A DNA stretch of 64,000 nt from contig JADANN010000401.1 of assembly GCA_018806985.1 (NCBI GenBank), positions 62,001 to 126,000 of the forward strand, read 5' to 3'. The DNA is from Angiostrongylus vasorum. Taxonomy: Eukaryota; Nematoda; Chromadorea; Rhabditida; Metastrongylidae. Positions within the stretch are counted from its first letter, which is position 1. Every line of letters starts with the position of its first letter. The notes under the pieces are model-generated. The model was not told the DNA's origin. It worked only from the letters and a program-made list of their open reading frames with translations, and did no database searches. Shown piece after piece: positions 61,501 to 64,000 of this stretch. The translations under genes were made by a program, and so were the position numbers.

Positions 61501-62890
61501 ATCATGTGTACTCATTTTAAATCAGTGATTCGTGGCGACGAAGCGTCTTGAAATTTCGAGCTTCTGAAATATAGAAAGAATGCCAGCACCAGAGCAGGAC
61601 TCAAACCTGAAAAGTAAACTCGCTCGAAAATGTTTCCTTTCAAATAAATTCGTGTAGAATTCAGCGTTTCTCAGCATATGGCAGACACCACATCTGTGGG
61701 GAATAGGCTATCAAATGGTTTCAAAAACCACACAAAAAACTTGTCCAACACAACAAGTTGTCAAGAGTTATGCATGCCTTTCATCAGCTATTCCGCCCTC
61801 ACGTTTGGGTCGTACATAATTCATCCTGCCATCAACTGATGAACACCCTGTGCGAGTACGCTTGGTTTTGCGTGGCGACGCGACAGCTTGGGAATACGCT
61901 TTGTTCTTCACTGCGTGAATTGGAAAAATCGTTTGTAAAAAGTTTTCTTTTAATATCAGGTGCAGAAATACCTCTTCTCAGACCATTGGTGCAACATCTA
62001 TGCTGCATAAGTTATCAATTTGATACAATGCGCACGAAGAATGCGTGGTAAACAAACTCTCTGCGATAAAATAAGCAACTGGAAAAAAGATGTATTGAAA
62101 CAAATGGGTACGGTGCACTTTGACAACCTGCTTATGTCTTCTGGTCAATGCGTATGGTCATGCGGGCACGTGAACGTATAATATCAAGGAGGTGAGCTGA
62201 ACCCTCAATACTCACTTCACTGCAACTTGCGATCACTTTAGCCCTTCATTTTCCAACCCAAATATCTAGAAGGAGTAGATGATCGTCATTGTGGACAAAC
62301 TGTCACAATGTATCACAGGTTTACCGACTCAATTCAAACGTGACTATGTGAGATCATTCCTTAACATTGAAAAGGAATGATCACAGACTGTTTTTTTTCT
62401 GTATAGATACGCTGATATGCAATTGATTCAGTTTATTCGCTATTCTTCTAGGTTTATCTTCGAGACTGAAGCTATATGATTCGTTTTAATGCAATTTTTA
62501 CAAAGATCTGCTATGCAAACAAAGTCAAAGATTTTTCCCTATCCTTCAACAGTCGTGTAACATTCGAGGCTGAATGTCTTCCTTCCGTGCAAAGCCATTT
62601 ACTTGATGGTCTTTTTCACAGCAAAATCATATTGCTTTCGTTTGCTGCGGTTGAACCAGTTTTGATGTGACAGTCTACCCGCTGCGCCACAATAGCTTTT
62701 TTAATCCATAAAGATTATGAGAAACTAAATTCAATCTGTTTTCTTCAGGCTTCGCTGTAAAAATTTTCAAACGGCAAAAGAAAGTTGATAGGCTCCAGAA
62801 TAAAAATTTCAAACATCAAATAAGGGAGAGTGATAGTTACAGGTCCCATGATCGACTTTCTACTAACCTCGGCATTGGAATATGAATACG
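61500..62890. other. no gene recognised
   Basis: A 97-codon ORF at 61758-62051 shows no domain or signal I can identify. The remainder is non-coding in appearance. Confidence 0.45.
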
Positions 62891-62899
62891 TCGTTTTCT

Positions 62900-63025
62900 T
62901 GTTCAACAATCGCGAAGTTGTTAAACAGCATACATTTACTACCATAGAAAAACACAATGCAATACAACAGCAGCTGACGTTTCGGCAGTATCGCCTTCTT
63001 CAGAGCCTGGAAGGGTATACTGACA
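62900..63025. repeat. hairpin-element fragment
   Basis: GCAGCTGACGTTTCGGCAGT followed by CGCCTTCTTCAGAGCCTGG, the shared core. Confidence 0.5.
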
Positions 63026-63179
63026 TACAATTTGCTGGGCCAAACGCTTCAAGGACACTTACAAAAAGACAAAAACTCTATGGTAATTACATGGTCAACA
63101 GCTTCTCGAAAAAAACGCACCTCTTTTTACGTGACTTCCAATGTGGAAGATTAGAAGAGTTGATTATAGTCGCATAAGG

Positions 63180-64000
63180 TTGATGACTGCACCATCCTAC
63201 ATCAGAAATTGATGTGAACATACGGGGTCAGGTCGCGTATGACCTCTGGGTATATGGGTCGCATTCATCCCCTGCTGTTCATTGTAGGGTTTTTGGCATT
63301 TATTCTAGTGATAGTTACTGCTACATTTACATAATCTGGACTAAGATTTCTGACGTCTTATAAACGTAGGGAATAAAAAAGCGAGTGATACCACTCAGTC
63401 GGATTCTGTGGAATGTGCTACTCTCGGAGAGCTAGGTTGAATAGAACACTTATGTTATGCTTCTTTTAGAGAAAAAGCATTCCACTGTCACTTTTCAATT
63501 GTTTAGAGGTAATCAAATGATGTCGCGATTCAGGCTGTTCTACTAATAGCTTCGTTTTCACTAAACCCCCACTATTATTATTATCTTAGCTTGGTAGTTG
63601 AGCCATGTACTTGGATCCTTCCTAGAAGGAGGAGTCCTAGGGTCAGTTATCGGAGGCTGCCCGTTGACTACCAGGTACGGGGCGGATTGATCGCTCCGTC
63701 AACAGCACCTACACGGAGCGAGTGTTTGTTGAGTAACGCCGCCTCCTTTATACGGTCAACGCTTCTTCAATGTAAACCTGTCGGTCAGTCCGGTGGGAAG
63801 TTATTCAAAGTCTAGATGTATCGAAAGTGCAATCTTCCAGAATCTCACTGGATCCGATCTTCATCTAATCATCTACGTTTCTTCAAGCTTTCCTTTGTTC
63901 TCATTTCACCCAAGAAAACCATTTTCCTGGACAGAAATCCTTTCTCCAGCGCCAGTTTTACCGAGCGAATCTCACTTTTCATCCATTTACATCACTTTTT
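63180..64000. other. right edge, no gene recognised
   Basis: A block richer in G+C at 63590-63790 has a 74-codon ORF of repeat-like composition; it may be the edge of another dispersed repeat. Confidence 0.4.

Overview
The window reads as animal nuclear DNA and most likely a nematode. It is AT-rich, its two recognisable genes are cut into many short exons with standard GT..AG borders and TTTYAG-type acceptors, the ion channel has nematode TWK-type pore sequences, and the introns are packed with degenerate RTE retrotransposon, mariner and SINE-like copies. A strongylid (clade V parasite) is my best guess. That is inference only; no rRNA, SL RNA or mitochondrial marker is present to fix the species.

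Two multi-exon genes diverge from about 27-34 kb. (1) A minus-strand gene, 27050 down to 13182, with at least 21 exons, encodes a roughly 825-residue membrane-anchored coiled-coil protein of the kinectin / ribosome-binding protein 1 type: an N-terminal hydrophobic segment, a lysine-rich linker, then an almost unbroken coiled coil. Nearly all exon phases join. The exceptions are one homopolymer frameshift and one unresolved junction, and one intron needs a GC donor. (2) A plus-strand gene, about 34387 to 57510, encodes a two-pore-domain (K2P/TWK) potassium channel. All four membrane segments and both pore filters (TIGYG and TIGLGD) can be read across phase-matched exons. It has a very long cytosolic tail spread over about 15 kb. 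The tail carries at least nine short motifs of the TQT / VQT / xQTD kind, which resemble LC8 dynein-light-chain binding sites. I regard this as the most interesting feature of the window.

Layout: 1-4 kb, hairpin elements and a degenerate but nearly full-length RTE retrotransposon; 4-13 kb, repeats only, including a 2.3 kb segment bounded by inverted repeats; 13-27 kb, the kinectin-like gene; 27-34 kb, the divergent intergenic region with a CpG-rich patch; 34-57.5 kb, the K2P channel; 57.5-64 kb, repeats plus one Cys-rich ORF pair interrupted by a single stop.

About 40 dispersed repeat copies were recognised by comparing segments within the window. They fall into a tRNA-like SINE family A (11 copies), a second tRNA-like family B (about 15), a third tRNA-like family (2), a roughly 400 bp family C (8-9), and hairpin/MITE-like elements sharing a CGCCGAAACGT-type core (about 9). 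Both genes show a homopolymer-run frame break inside an otherwise perfect coding exon, which points to assembly error as much as to decay.
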